NCBI RefSeq assembly: GCF_028858725.1
Contig: NC_084765.1
Location: forward strand, 11,301,501 to 11,365,500
Length of the DNA stretch: 64,000 nt
From: Colius striatus
Lineage: Eukaryota > Chordata > Aves > Coliiformes > Coliidae
Direction of reading: 5' to 3'
A program made the position numbers and the translations under genes. This document shows positions 1-23,600 of the stretch, piece after piece. Numbering within the stretch: the first letter of the stretch is position 1; each line of letters begins with the position of its first letter. The notes under the pieces were generated by a model that saw only the letters and a program-made list of their open reading frames with translations, ran no database searches and was not told where the DNA came from.

Positions 1-534
1 AGGCTGCTGGCACAAATGCTTGCGTTTAACATTTGACAATCAAATCCAAACTGCTTATGTGGCACAATGTAGATTACAGCCCTTGGAAAGAAGAGGACTC
101 ACAGAATACAAGAGGAAATCTCAAATGACAAACTAGTAACAAAGTTACCATTAATCAAACTCATGTACAAATCCATAAAGCAACTTTCTCTTCCCTAATT
201 TTGCACGCACCTTCTGAAGATCCAGAAACCAAAGGGTTTTTATCAACTGCCCATGTGCAAATCAGCAGGGTTTCAAAAGATATAACTTGTTTCCTTTCAT
301 TTAAAAAGTTTAGAAACATTGGTGTCACGAAGTTAAATTTCCTCCTGGGACCAGGTGTACTACCATTATACACCACTCTGGATGTTGCTAGCTATAATTC
401 ATGACAATTGTAATTAAAGCAACTCCCAATTTTGGAGCATTTGAGATTAAAAATATTACAATTCTTTAACAGCATCTGCACGTGTACTTATATATATATA
501 TATAATGTGTATGCAACAATGTTTTACAACTTGC
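1..534 (-). other. IPO7: IPO7 intron 2 (5' portion)
   Basis: This is the first 534 bp of the intron after exon 2, starting with the GCAAGT donor. It contains a short (TA)n run at 489-504. Exon 3, expected to encode GVIYLKNMITQYWPDR, is not present on either strand. Confidence 0.85.
489..504. repeat. (TA)8 microsatellite
   Basis: An uninterrupted run of eight TA units near the IPO7 exon 2 donor. Confidence 0.9.
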
Positions 535-9847
<9,313 letters not shown>

Positions 9848-9898
9848 CTAGGGAGCGGCGCCCCTTCCGCCGCGCGCGCCCCGCCCCCGCGCCGCGGG

Positions 9899-9917
9899 GC
9901 ACCACGGGACCTGTAGT
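9899..9917 (-). promoter_or_regulatory. ZNF143/THAP11-type element (ACTACAnnTCCC)
   Basis: Read on the minus strand, the site is ACTACAGGTCCCGTGGTGC. It matches the ACTACA-nn-TCCC core of the SBS motif common at CpG-island promoters. It lies about 210 bp upstream of the IPO7 start codon, a plausible core-promoter distance. This is inferred from the motif only. Confidence 0.55.
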
Positions 9918-10244
9918 CTGGGGGCCGCCTCCGCGCGCCCAACGGCCCAAAGCGGCCCGCGCCGCCGCCGCCGCGCGCTAAGGGCAGGGGCAGGGCGGGG
10001 AAGCTCGCAAGAGGCCGTGGAGGCCGCCTCGGAGCTGGCCCGGCACACGCTCTGCCCCGAGTTCATCGGCTGCCTTAACGTCAAGTGGAACTCGTTGGTT
10101 TATCGAAAGTCCCTCGGTCTACCACGTAGGCTGCTCGTGTTTGGAGCGACTCGACTGGCTGGTGAGGAAGGAGGGATACGTGGAGGCGTGGGTTGTGCTC
10201 CCTTCATGATGGGCACAGAGTGCAATCCGTTCCTAAGCATTTGG

Positions 10245-10860
10245 GAAAATCACAGTCATAGAATGGAAGGGACCTTTAGAGATCATCTAATCCAGCTCCC
10301 CTGCAGAAGCAGGTTCACCTAGATGAGGTCACACGGGAACGTGTCCAGGTGGCTTTTGAAAATTTCCAGAGAAGGAGACCAAACCCTCCCTGGGCAGCCT
10401 GTGCCAGTAAAATAGGTTTTTCGTATGTTTAAATGGAACTTCTTGTGTTCCAGCTTCATCTCATTGCCTCTTGTCCTGTTGCTAGATACAATAGAAAAAA
10501 ATGATGCTCAAGTTCCTGATAACCACCATTTATATACTTGTAAATATTAATGAGATCACCCCTCAGTCTCCTCTAGACTAAATAGCCCCAGTTCCCACAG
10601 CCTTTCCTCACAAGGAAGATGCTCCAGTCCCCTGATAATCTTGGTGGCCCTGTGCTGGACTCTCTCCAGCAGTTCCCTGTCCGTCTTGAGCTGGGGAGCC
10701 CAGAACTGGACACAGGACTCCAGATGAGGCCTCAGCAGGGCATAGTAGAGGGGAAGAACTCCCTTGACCTGCTGGACACACTCTTCTTGATGCATTCCAG
10801 AATGCCATTGGCCTTCTTGGCCACGAGGGCACATTGTTGGCTCATGGTTAGTTTATTATT
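10245..10860 (-). repeat. 5'-truncated CR1 LINE including ORF2 C-terminus
   Basis: On the plus strand it starts with atagaatggaagggacc, the reverse complement of a CR1 3' end, so the element is on the minus strand. The frame at 10834-10556 encodes a reverse-transcriptase C-terminal region with [18 protein letters not shown] and [16 protein letters not shown], typical of CR1 ORF2. The frame is intact for about 90 codons but only a fragment remains, so the copy is dead. It sits just upstream of the IPO7 CpG island. Confidence 0.95.
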
Positions 10861-13800
10861 ATTAATCCAGTATTCTGTTCTGCTAGTTTTAGGAAAAAAA
10901 AAACCCCAAACCAAAACAAAACAAAACAAAAAAAAACCCCCAAAGATGTGTCAGGAATTTGACAGAAAACCATTATTAACAAAGCTGTCATTTCTGGAGG
11001 GGCTGACATACACAAAATCAGAATAGCACTGCTTAAGTTGACTCTCTGTAAGTCACTTCTGCAGGCTTTATCCTACAAGCATTTAGGCACTGAGTAATTT
11101 CACTTACATGAGTAATCACAATAAAATAAGCAATGCAGTTAGGTGCGTAGTGAAATGTAAAATTTAATCTGTAGTATAGCGAGTCATTCACAGTTTTGTC
11201 TTCATTTGGGAAAATGACATGCAGTTATATACTTGAAATTTTAAGTGTTGTTTTTGTCAGAGGAGTTTATTGAACAGATAATAAAATTGAGAAAAAAAAG
11301 TTTCACAGTCTGCCCTGGAACAACTCTGAAATGAAAGCAAGTTAACAAAAAAAACTACTTATCAAATAAAAAAGCAGAAATGCAAATATGTGTGGAAAAT
11401 AATATAAGTTAATAATGATAGCATTTATGAAACTATGAAGGGCGCTGTCTCTTCTAAGTTAAATGATTTCAGTAAATGCCACATTAAAACTTTATTCCCT
11501 TTACCACCCTACTGTCCTAGTGGTCATGAAACCTTTTGAAGGCCCCCAGCCCAGAGAATAGCCTAAGACTGGATAATCAGTATCATCTCAGCTGGCAAAG
11601 TCTGCACTAGTCAGGTTTATCTAGAATGTCTATTCATATATGAAAGAGCTTTACAGACTTTCTTTTGTATATATATTTTCCAAATTAGTAACTTTTACAT
11701 CATTGCTGTACCAAAACCTGGATTTTTCAATTTCTCTTACTACAGGCTTGTTGGTGTGGTTTTCTTACATGATGCAAAAATCAGTGATATACACTACATA
11801 TATGGGTGGCTGTGTTTGGTTTTGAATTGCAAATATTAAAATGAGTGCCTCATTTATAAAACTAAACAGTGAAGCAGCCATGAATGGCTGGCTTTCTAAA
11901 TAAGTCCAGGAGACAGACAGGCCCAGCAGACTCAAGTGGCAGTATAGCATAATTTGAGGACATGATGTCACAGGGTGATCTTCTGGAAGTTGCCCAGATC
12001 GGTAGTCACACTCCAATTCTAGATGTAGCCCAAAATTTTTTATAAAGGGAAACACAGTAGATTCAATACCATTTTAAAATGCTACAGCAAAGTATTTTCC
12101 AGGCTTTTGTGTCACAGCACAGATCAAATCTCAGTACTCTTTGTATCAAAGGAGCAAAGCAATAACGCCACTATGCTGAGAGAACACAGGTATTGAGCTA
12201 ATCTACCAATTTATGAAACGGAATATATCTTCTTTAAAAAGAAAAATAAGTACTTCAAGTGACAAAGGGCTCATGATGTGCTGGTTATACATAATACCCT
12301 TTGTCAGATATACAAATGCAAAATGCTGTGAAGGAAAGCACAATGGGATGTGAACCATTGTCAGCAGAGGGGCTGTGGCTAGAGAAGCTTCTGCAAGAGC
12401 TGTTACTGTTTCTACACAAAAGTGAGAAGGACAAAGAATGTTATGCAGAAGATCTAAGCAATTGTCCAGAGTCTGAGTACTCTGAAAAAGAAAACACTAT
12501 ATGTCAAGGAATGTTTGCATTCACATCTTTGCCTGGCCAGAAATAGCAGTAACTAACCTCACAGCAGGAAATGTCCTACCAAAGCATTAATATCTTGCAA
12601 GATGCAACAAATGAGTTGATGTAAGAATTTCTAAGTAAAATTTCAAATCATGAGAGTTAACATTGGAGAGAAATATGTCCCTTAGTCACACAAGCCTCAT
12701 TAAATTCTTGGTCTCAGAACAGAAAAAATAGTATACCTGCCGCAGAGCTTATCTGCCCAGTAATGTATTCTGTTGTGTATGAATGCTTGTAGACAACCTC
12801 AGGCTGCTATGAAAGAACTGAGCTTCTCAAATTATCTCCTAAAAGGCCGATGTGGAGGCTTCAAACGTGGGATATAGATTGGTCGCAATTACTCCTGACG
12901 ATAAACATTCTCTCGTAGACCGTCCTGGATTTAGCAGTCGTGGATATTTTCCCTGGAAAGTTGGAACAACAACAACGACAATATTTGTCAGCTTTAATAA
13001 AGCAGTATGCTCCCTTGGAACTGACTGCAAAGCACTGCTTGGCAAGTATGCCTTTCTGGAGTACCATTCTCTGTACAGTAAATGAAAAGCTAGAAGCCAA
13101 GAATTGTGTATAGAAAGGAGCACGGCTATTGAAGATCCTGCTGGAGCCTTGTCGAGCTTGGGTGCTTTCGCCAGATCTTTCTAAAACATTTTGCATTAAT
13201 TTTTACACCATCTACATATCCCAAAAAAAGATAGTGACTAATAAATGCTGCTATTGGTTGGTCCATGCCAGAACGAAGTGGCAGTATCCAAATTGACTCT
13301 AGCTCTGCAAAGACTGTAGGTGCATCCCTGCATCAGCAGCATTCAGAATATCAACCCAGGATTTGGAAGAAGATAATTCTAAGTGAAGGTACCTATTAAG
13401 TCAACAAACCCAATGGGCACTTGGACATGGAGTGAGCAGATGGATCACCAGCACTGAAAGCTATTCTGGAGCTACTTCTGCTAAATCAAAGATGGCAACA
13501 GGAAGGAAAAAGCACGTGGAGAAATATTGTGCCAATATGTGAAGACTGCAAATAACTGTTTAAGACTAATATAAAAGAAAAAGCTCGAATGGGATTCAGA
13601 TATGAAACGACGAAATGAAACCAATGGGAGTCTACATTGTTGGTGTAAAATTGTCACACAAAGGTGATTATCTGAAGAGGTCTCTAGTTTGGCTAGGAAA
13701 ATGCTGCAGAATAAATAGATTTCTTTGCTTTAAAGTGTCATAGTAGGATATAACGCTGAGCAGAAATTGAAAGGATTAAGAACAGGCTAAATTAGTGTTC

Positions 13801-16800
13801 TATGTAAAAAGGTGATAAGTGAAAAGCGATTATTTAAGGGATTGGTTACTATTGGATTTCTACTGATAGCGCCAGCTGACTCTTTGCTATTTGATACTTT
13901 ATAGACAGTTTTGAAATAAATATAAAAATCACTGCAGATCATTGCAAGGATCAAATAAGATTAGCAATCAATCCTATATGAATGGGACAAGCTGGTAACC
14001 TGAACTACAAACAGAAATGCACTTTAATGCAGCCAAATGTGAAATTACATGTTCAAGAACAGGAAACGCAGGCAGGTTTCTGTAGACTGAAAGGATTGTC
14101 AGGGATACCATGGGCATGCAGGTTTTAACATAAGCTCATAGCAGGATGTTGTGGCAAAAGACTCAGTACAATCTTGGAACTTAAAACAAAAAGAGGAGTG
14201 TGAAAGTGATTTGACCCTCCCCTTGGTGCTGGAGAGATAGATGCTACATTGCCAGTGACTGCCAGAGGACATTTACAGATTTTAAGTCTTTACAAACTGG
14301 ATTGTGTAAAATAGCCACAACAATTATTTGTGATTCAGAGTTTATTCTCTTCCTCTGTGCAAGATGTATTTGAAATGTCCAAGGTAGGTGTAAGACAAAA
14401 GTTGTGAGAAGTCTTGATTACTGTACATCACTACTAAAGCAGAGATTTAGTGGGCAGCAGGATTTAGTAGGAAGTTCCTTACCAAGTCTCTGCTCTGAGG
14501 CTGGCTTTAGCTGAGAGAGCAGGATGCCATAGCCTGCCCATCCTATGATTGCACAGCTCCCTTTAATCCTCTTTAGTCAGATGGGAGTTGGCTTTACCCC
14601 CGAGGTAAACTTTGCCGAAGTTTTGTTCAGGGAGGACTATAAAGTAGCCACTAAACTCCTTTCTGTAGCCACCAGCCCAACAGTCACTGCACTCTACCAA
14701 AAAATAAAAAGCACAAGCTACCACCACTCTCTCCAGCCAGATGGCATGGATGAGCAGATGCTAAACCCTATATTAAAATAGTTTTCCCAGGAGACAGAGG
14801 CTGAAAACTAGATTCAGTCATTAGCTGGTGGAAAGTGTATTGAAGTGGAACAGCAGGAGTAGAAATGCAGAGACAAAGGAGCAAATAAACAGTCACTGTA
14901 ATAGAGACAATGATAGTAAGGTCCTGAGTAAATGCCAAGAAGATAGAGCTTTGATATAGCTTTTAGACCAATGGTTTATTTAAGAAAAAAACAAAACCAA
15001 ACCAAAACAAACCACAAAATGCTGATTTATGATTCTTCTGAGTTCAGAAAAGTGGGACTTTTAACTTTTTTTTTTTCTTTTTTAATAATCATCTTTTCAA
15101 AGGTGCAGGACTCCCTCATACTTTTAATCCCTCTTTTAACAGTGAACTCTGGGCAGCAAGCTGGGAAAAAAAGAGCAACAGTATCTCAAGAAGAAAATAT
15201 GGGGTACTGAACAGCTCTTTAGTAAACAAAGATGCAAGCAGCTCAAATGTCTTAACAAATGAAACTAGAGAACCACTGAAACAAATTCCCAGTGGCAGTA
15301 ATCAGTACTGTGAGTACTGTGTCTTTTGATGTCTTCTGACTAAGACTGGATGCTGTTCTGGAAGATATGTTTTAGTAAAAACACAAGCTGTGCTTCAGTC
15401 ACACCAATAAGATTAGGGCTTTAATAAAAAAATATGTGCATAAAACTTGAATTGCAGTACAATACAGTATGCTGGACTAGATGATGTGATCATGAACTGC
15501 ACCATGGTTTGGGTTTTGCTGTTCATTTTCAAGTTAGATGTTTCTGCTCCCGAAGGCTCAGTTTGCAGAGTGTGAAGTCCAGCTAACCCAGCACAGAACC
15601 CGCTTCAGGCTCAATGTGAGAGTGGAGCAAGAGTGTCTGTAGCTACACAGTTTTACCCCCTCTTCCTTCACACACAGTTTTCCAGCCTGTGTATTTGTAT
15701 ATGCATTTACGCTTTTAGCTTTCTGTTATGGAGATACAAGGTCCTCTCCAGCTCTGTAACTACCCCCTACCAATCTGTCAAAAAATGTACTCATGCAGGG
15801 AAAATAAACCCTGCATGAGGTTTTTTCAAATAAACCTCAATGGCACGTAGATACAGTGATTGCCAGACACCAGAAAATGCTGAATTCTGTGTGCAAAAAC
15901 ATTGAATTTCATGGCCCCTGGGGAAAAAGCCAACCTTACAAAGCTGCAGAAGGGTGGATCTGGGGCAACCTGGAGAGAGAAGCAGGAGGTAATAACTGGT
16001 GCTTGTGGTACCAAGATAGCACTAACAGTTTATCCTTTTTGTATTGTTTTAATTTAGTTACCTAAACACTGAAGTTACATATGCATCAAATGGAATGGGT
16101 TATATTTTTGTGAAATGGAAACTCGTGCTGAAGATCACAGAATTGCTGCATGACATGTCCTCACAATAATGACTGTGATCACTGTGTTCTCCAAGAATCT
16201 TTTCTCTTTATATATGCATTATGGGTATGGTTTTATTATTATATTTTTGAAAAAAAATAAGTATGTCCTTTCCTACTGTTCCTTAACTAGGACCCCAGGC
16301 TCATGGAGACCTGTGGATCAAATTTAATGCAGACTTTAAATTTGAGGAAGCAAATTTCTAGAAAAACTAAGCATAAGGGATGTGCATCCATGATTTAGTA
16401 GGGCTGAAAGTGCTGATTTTTTAAATACAAGCTTTCTAGTGCAGTTTTTTACAGCCAAGATGCAGTAATAGACTGAAATTATTCAGAAATAGAAATAGAA
16501 AATGATCAAGCTGCAGAACAGGCAAAAATTTCTGAAACTTCCTATGAGTAAAAAATCATATTTAAGCAAAAGCTTTATTGTATTGGTAAATATTTTCTCA
16601 GGTAAGGCTTTTGCAAGCTATATGTAAATTTATTGAAGTATAATATTTAATAAGACAGAGAGTTCAAGTTTGTCCTGTTTAGAATAATTTTAGTCTTTAT
16701 AATCATATCTTGTTTCCATTTAAACTGATTAAATACCAATGAGTACAGTAGAACAGGACTAAGATTTTATTATGTTAAAAATTCACTGAGTATACTCAGC

Positions 16801-17622
16801 ACTTAGGAAGAGCTTTTCATTTGCAAGGAACTACATACGTGCCTGAAGAATTCAGTTTATTAACTCATTCCAGCCTGTACAATTCTAAGCAGTTCCCTCC
16901 ACATCACATCTGTGTTTACAAGGTGTGCCAGTGTGTCTCCTCAGCAGCAGATGTATTTACTTAGGAAGCACTTCTAGAGCCCTGATGGCAAGGGAGGTGG
17001 TCAAGGCCATGGTGAGGAGCCTCTGGTGTACTCAGGGCTGCCCAGACACTTGGCCATGGTACTGTGAAGTGACACCAGAAGCCAGTATGTAGGGAAGCTC
17101 AGTTTCTTTCAAGCACCTTAAATTACCAGTAGGTATTTAAACTATACAGATGGTGAGCAGGATGGATGTATGTCATCAGTAGCAGCAAATATACAAGAAG
17201 GGAGGGAAGAAGAAGCAGCAAAATGGAAAAGGGAGGGAAATAATATCAGAGGTAGAAAAGAACGAAGTGTCATTTATGATAAATTTATTATATAAATATA
17301 TACGTATTTTGGTTTTGCTGGCATGGTACTATATTCCTTTTTCTTACTTTTCCAACTTTTCAGAGCCACCTTTCCCTCTATCCTTTCTAAACTTGAGAAG
17401 GCAGTTACGTATACGACTAAGTTAGTATAATGAATCATAGTTTAAATAAAATACATAGTTCAACTTCTTGAAACTTTCATGTTTAATTTTCATAAATTGC
17501 AAGTTCAAGATGATGGTTTTCCAATGCCAAAGAGATATCCCTCAACTCCATTCCATTCCAAAATTTTAAGGTTAAAATTTAGGCCAGACAATTCTATTTC
17601 TTTGCCTATTTAATTTGTAAAC

Positions 17623-17639
17623 TTTTTTTTTTTTTTTTT
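17623..17639. repeat. Poly(T) tract
   Basis: A run of about 17 T in the intergenic spacer. No adjoining element with a retrotransposon head was recognised. Confidence 0.8.
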
Positions 17640-20600
17640 AAAGAGAAGTAAAGTATATGGACAGCACAGTTACCAGAGTTCTGCATAATACAGGGGAAGC
17701 AAGTAGATAGAAAGGAAGCCTTTTCTACAGGAAAAATATAAAACTAATTCAGTTCCTTAGTGGAATATATAGCTGAAATAATCAGAGCTGTGTTAAAAGC
17801 AGAGGTCCTACACAGGGCAGGTGAAGAATTGGAACTACACAGCCAAGTGCATTTATTGGGGTCTTGCTGCAAGTAAAGGAGACTGACTGTTGCTTGGTGA
17901 ATTCTCTGTCAGTTTGAGAGGAAGCATAATAAAAGCGTCAAAGAGATACCCAGAAGCAAGGAGGGAAGTACTTCGAGCTGACTGGGAGAAAAACTAAGAT
18001 GAGATACAGAGTTTGTGAGCAGCAAATAAGCTGCAGCGTTTACTTACAAGTACTTTAAGAAACATATTTCTCCTTTCTGTTTGATTCCTTCTACACTAAG
18101 TGACATACAGCTTTGAATACATATTTTTTAAATTAATGGAATTTCATAAAAGTGCCTTATTCCTTCACCAAATTGCTCTGGTATTAGAAATAGCTCTATA
18201 TATCATAAGCCTTAGCTACTTCTGTTAAAAGAGTTAAAAATAACTAAATTAGATTTGAAAAGCATGGAGATATGTATTTCCTAATTAGAGCAAAGATAAA
18301 TATCAGAATTTGAGTGTATTAAAAAGTATATTTTTGTGTTGTAAGACTAAATTATTTTAATTTCCTTCTTTTATGTGCACTTTAGATGTTATCTGATGAG
18401 CACTTTTATGAGGTGACTCATGACATTTATCCTTGGTAAGTCTTTACAATTTAGTATTGCTGAGCCAATTGGATTAATTTGGTTTCTATTATATTGTTTT
18501 AAATACTAGTATTTTCCTATTTAACAAAAAGACTTATAAAGCTGCAGAAGGGTAAACATAGGACTCGTTCTGACCTGTGTGCAAATTGCTAAAGAAATAC
18601 AGATATTAAAACAAGTGATGAAATTGATACTGTTCAGCTTTATACTCTACCAGTGGGCACATGTGTGTTTCCTGATGACTGCTGGCACACCACTAACTGC
18701 TTTTGTGGAATATGGAAGCATGTCTGTGTTGCTGCTGGGTATTTGCCTCTGACACACAAACACACAGGACACGCACTTTATCTTAGTTAGCTTCTGTGTG
18801 AACAGCAGCCTAGGTATGTGATCATTATCTTAAACTGAGGCTAGCTGAGTTCATACAGAGCTGGCCCAGAAATTCTTACTCCTGTGGCATCCAGGCTCTT
18901 GGTAGCCATTAACATTAACTCAGCCTGGCCTATGGGACAAACACACTTCATGACTGCTGCAACAGCAGGGTGCGTGGGGAAATGTGAGCACTATATTGCC
19001 AATGCCCATGTCTTTGGCTGAACAAGCTCCATGTCTTTCCATGTGTTTTGTAAAGTAACAAAGTGGAAAACACATGCCTCTCATTTCACATTTTGAAGGC
19101 ACAGGGAATGATGTACTTAGGGCAACATCATGTTCTCAGGATAACAAAGAGCTGTGTCAGCTTCCTCCCTGGCTGCTCCTCATACACCTTGGTTCCTGCT
19201 TGCCAGCATTCTGCTGTTCTACTCCTGGCCTTTCCTGAGCAGGATTCCTCTCTACAGAACGTGAAATGCATTTTCATTCATGTTTCTGCTGGGTTGACAA
19301 GATAAAATAATTAACTGCTACAGCAAACTATGCTGAAAGTTTATGAAAGAATTTGCATGAAATTGTATCATCAGTACAGCAAGTAATTCCACATAGAAAA
19401 AAGCAAACCTGCTGGTTCAGCTACAGTAAGGATTTCTACTGAAGAATGGCATATGAGCATTCCTCAGTTCTTATAAAACCATTTCTCATTCTTCCAGTGG
19501 ATTCCTTTAATTTTCTCTCCACTAGCCATGCTTATTCAGAAATTATTAGGTCTTATTAATTAATAATGTCTTATACAAGCATTGACATTTCTGCAGTCAT
19601 TGGCTTTAGCCTATTTTGTTGTGGCAAGTGGGCTAAAAAGCTGACCCCATAGTCTGTAGCAGGCAAAAAAGGAATGAATATCATGTGCAGAATTAAAAAT
19701 GTGCACACTTCCCTGTCACAGGTATGTGTAAATCTGGATTTCTGCATTCAGCCAAAGTTTTCCACTGGAAACTTGTTTAGGACCGGTGCATCATGTTCAG
19801 GATTTCAATGAAGAGGTTTCCTTCACAGAACTGCCCTAGGTAGAAACAGTCAATATTTAGCAGGTTGTCTCTGTTTAATCTCTAATCCTGATTAACAACT
19901 GACTCTGATGCTCATTTATGATTATAGTAAGTGCTGTCAGTCACGTTATAACTCTTTCATTTAATAATTTCCCATAGGAGTACATGTACAGCAATTCATT
20001 CCTCAAAATGTTTGGCAGCTTTTCTAAAATGTTTCAATTAAACAGATTCTGACCCCTTTGATGTTGCTCTGAATGTTAGTTATCTTCTATTGAAGGATAC
20101 TGGTTTAATAATGACATTAATATATTTCTTAAGTAACTATGCCTGTGGTTGCATATAGCATGGGTGAAAGGTTTGTTCCTTGTGGATTGGTTTTTGGCCC
20201 ACTAATTATGATTGGTTCATTTCTGGAAGATCTTGGACCTTTGAGGCCAAATTGGGAAAAATTCTCTCACTGTTTGTATCTCACAGAAAAAGCAAAACAG
20301 AAGAAAATATGGTGTGACATTTCACATACTCTAGTTAGACCATGCATTCTTAAATTGTGAAACATATCAGAACAGGAAAAAAAATCCTATGAACTTTTGC
20401 CCCCCTAATTTTTACTGCAGTTCATGCAATTTATCTGAAGGTCACAGGGATGCCTTACAATATGTACAAGTTATAAACTTTTTCATCAGAAGTTTTGCTT
20501 TTTTGGAAAAAGTAATACTGGGTTTTCCTACTTTAATTTTTCCTATCCTTTCTTCTACAGTCTCTTTTGCACTTCCTTATTAATCTCAATGCACTCACTC

Positions 20601-23600
20601 CTCCCTCTTCCTTTCCCCATCAGAATCAGTGTTCCACATTTTCTTCCTGAATCATATATATAACCACTATGCCATTTTTCCCCCAAATGTTCATCTGTCT
20701 GGTGTCCACATCTAAAGAGTCCAAATTTTTCCTCTCTTCCTCCTCTAATATGGAAGAAATGTTTTAAGTTAACAAACTCTTCACATCTTCTGATATCCTT
20801 GGGCATCACCTGAAAATAAAGCAAAATATCAACCAACCTGTAGTCTCTCGCCTGCTGGTCACCCGCCAGTGGTTCATTGGCAACTGTCATTAACTGCTGG
20901 CCAGACTATTGAAATCTGAAAATTAATTCTGAAAAGGAGGGTATATGTAATTTTGAAAATCTTCACTGAGGTTTCTAGTGCAAATTGGGAAAAACTGCAG
21001 AAATAAACCTCCAGCTACCTGACCATACTGTTTTCCTGCAGTATTTCCATAGAGTGCCTGCTTTTGGACAGACTCTGAGATCATCCACTTTTCTCTCCTG
21101 AGCAGGGGCACTGTCTTTAGTTTCAGCCATTTTTGATCACTCTGTATGTTGTGCCTCAGTGCTGTGAGATGCCCCATTGTGAGCAGGAGAAAAAGCCTCT
21201 GCATTTATATGGCTGTGTGATGAACTATATTTTATTCCCTTCTCATCCCACCTATGCACACACTGCATTTCTGCAATGCAAACGACTGTCTCTCAGAGCA
21301 TGTGCAGGGAATGGCTTTGTTCTTCCAAGCTGCTATGATGTGTGGGTACATTGGTGATGAGAAGAGATTCAGAAACCACAGCAAAAGCAGCAAAACTTCA
21401 AGCTGATGATTTCCTAAGGATTGAAAGAAGGATGAGTGAAATACTGCCCCTGTCAAGCATAGTAGTGTCCACTATGGTGTGTAAGGCCTTATATCATACA
21501 CACATGCTCCTGCCATGAAAGCAGAAGGATGTTCTTTCTGCCTGTGTGACACAATATTGTTTACTAAGTTGTGTAGGTAAGAGAAAAATGTATTCCCAGA
21601 ATATAAAGCCCTAGGAACACAGTGTCAGATGACACTGCTACATTGAGACATTCCAAGCCTGAATTTCAGAGAAGCTGATGTCACAAGTCAGATACTCTGC
21701 ATTTCTGAAAAGCTCAGTCTTTATAATTTCTCCTTTTCCAGACATGGTTACCATAGTCTGTGTCACATTGCTATGGTCATTCTGTTATTTGAGTAATTAA
21801 TGAGAAGACATGCAAATCCTTCCTAACACTGAAGCAAGTGTTAATTTTCTGCTTTATTGATTTGTTTTTCAAAGTGGTGTGCCTGTACCGCTGATTCGCT
21901 CCTCCTTTTCCAAGTCAAATGCATTTACTGCTTAACATGAAAGAATGATTAGAACTGTACTCTGAGCGTGACATGGAGGATGATTGCTGATAATTTCACC
22001 ATTTGACTCTGCAGTGCCATTAGGCAATTGACGTACCTGTTGCCTGTTGACATACCCTTTCTGCTGGTAACCCAGCTCAGGTAACCAGCTGGCATGTTGT
22101 GTAAAGATCGCATTCCAGGAGAGCTGTAGAATAAATGAGGAAGCTGAACTGATTTCTTTTCAGATCTCAACAGGATCTTATTTTTTAGCTTTCATGATAT
22201 TTACTCTCTGCTTTGCAACTTAATAGTTTAAATTATTTTTATAAACACATTTTCCCCCTCTAGCTTCTTTCTCAACGTTTAGGGGACAGAGCTAGAACAT
22301 CAATTTAGGGCAAATTAGAATAAAAGGAAGCTTTCTTTACAATAGTGTAACCTGCTTAGCCTTCTTACAGTAAGAAAGCAACATGCAGAAAGGAAATATT
22401 AATAGTTACAATGATCTGACCCCTCATCTGTGTTTTAAGAACTCTGGCAGCAAAAACGGAGATCACTCAGGTCTTGGTGAGTTTCACTGGGTGGTTCCAC
22501 TTTGGCTTTTGTGAGGATAGTGGAAAAAGCAACTTAAAAACAACTGACTGCACTCTGCAGCATTTTTCCTGTCATTACTCCAGCAGATTAGCCACTGTCA
22601 AAGCTACACACCCCAGTATGTGTTCAATACTGGGAGGTGGCCTGAAGTTGGCTGTCCAGACCAATGATCTTACCGAGTTACCTTCACATGAACCCCAGGC
22701 TTTCCACATAAAGCATATTATGGGCCCACATGGCTGGATACTGCTATCAGGAACAGTGACACAGGCCACAAAAAGGTGATAGAGTTGAGACAAACACAAG
22801 CTGTTGAAACAAGCACTGGAAATCTCCAGTTTTTTTCTGGCAGTATACAATTCCCACTTTTGAATCACACCATGGCCATCCAGTGAAGCAGTTTAGAAAC
22901 TATTCCAACAAAGAAACCACTGAAGAGAAACACTGAAAGATTATTCAGCCAGATCAAAGGTCCCTGCTTAGGTTCACTGTTCAACCCCTCCCTCTTGAAT
23001 TTCTCATATTATAGCCCAAGAACAAGAATTGAAAGACAGAAACTTCTGCCAACACCCCAATATACATCCTAAGCCTCAGTTTAACTGAATTGAAACTCAA
23101 TTCCATATTTGTGGAGGCAGAATCTGTAAAAACAGTCTTAAGAGTATATAATGAGAAATTAAAAAGAAGGCTTTGGTCAGATTAAAGTAGCATTTTTCAG
23201 AAGCATGGAATAACGTAGAGTTGGGAAATTAGATGAGAAAAGGGTTCTAAATCTGCACTTCTCAAGAAAATATGCCTATGATTTATGTATTGATTAATGC
23301 TCTTGATTCTGATCATTTTCAGCTAGAAGCTCTCAGGAGCAGGATGACTCTCAGTCTCTCCTTCCTCTTGCTGACAATTATCATGACTCTGTCTAAGAAG
23401 CATGGCAGTGTCAATGACTCAGTCATGTGACACATGCCCTATCAGTCCATCTGGGTGTAACTTTTAAAAAAGGGCTAAATATGCTGTGGGAAGACAGCTC
23501 TTTTGATTTGATAAAAATAAAGCATTCCATCCAACCAACCACAGAAGGAAGTGGCTCCATACAGCTGACCACTTGGCTGTCACCCTAGTAATTAGCAATA

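Noticed and set aside
1-534. IPO7 exon 3
   Set aside because: No reverse-complement coding for the expected GVIYLKNMITQYW was found. It lies to the left of the window.
10017-10322. 101-codon plus-strand frame just upstream of IPO7 as a divergent gene
   Set aside because: It runs from the CpG-island shore into CR1 sequence and has no conserved content. A divergent lncRNA is possible but unsupported.
15465-15510. Possible CR1 remnant (ctggactagatgatgtgatc)
   Set aside because: The similarity is limited to one short phrase without flanking support.
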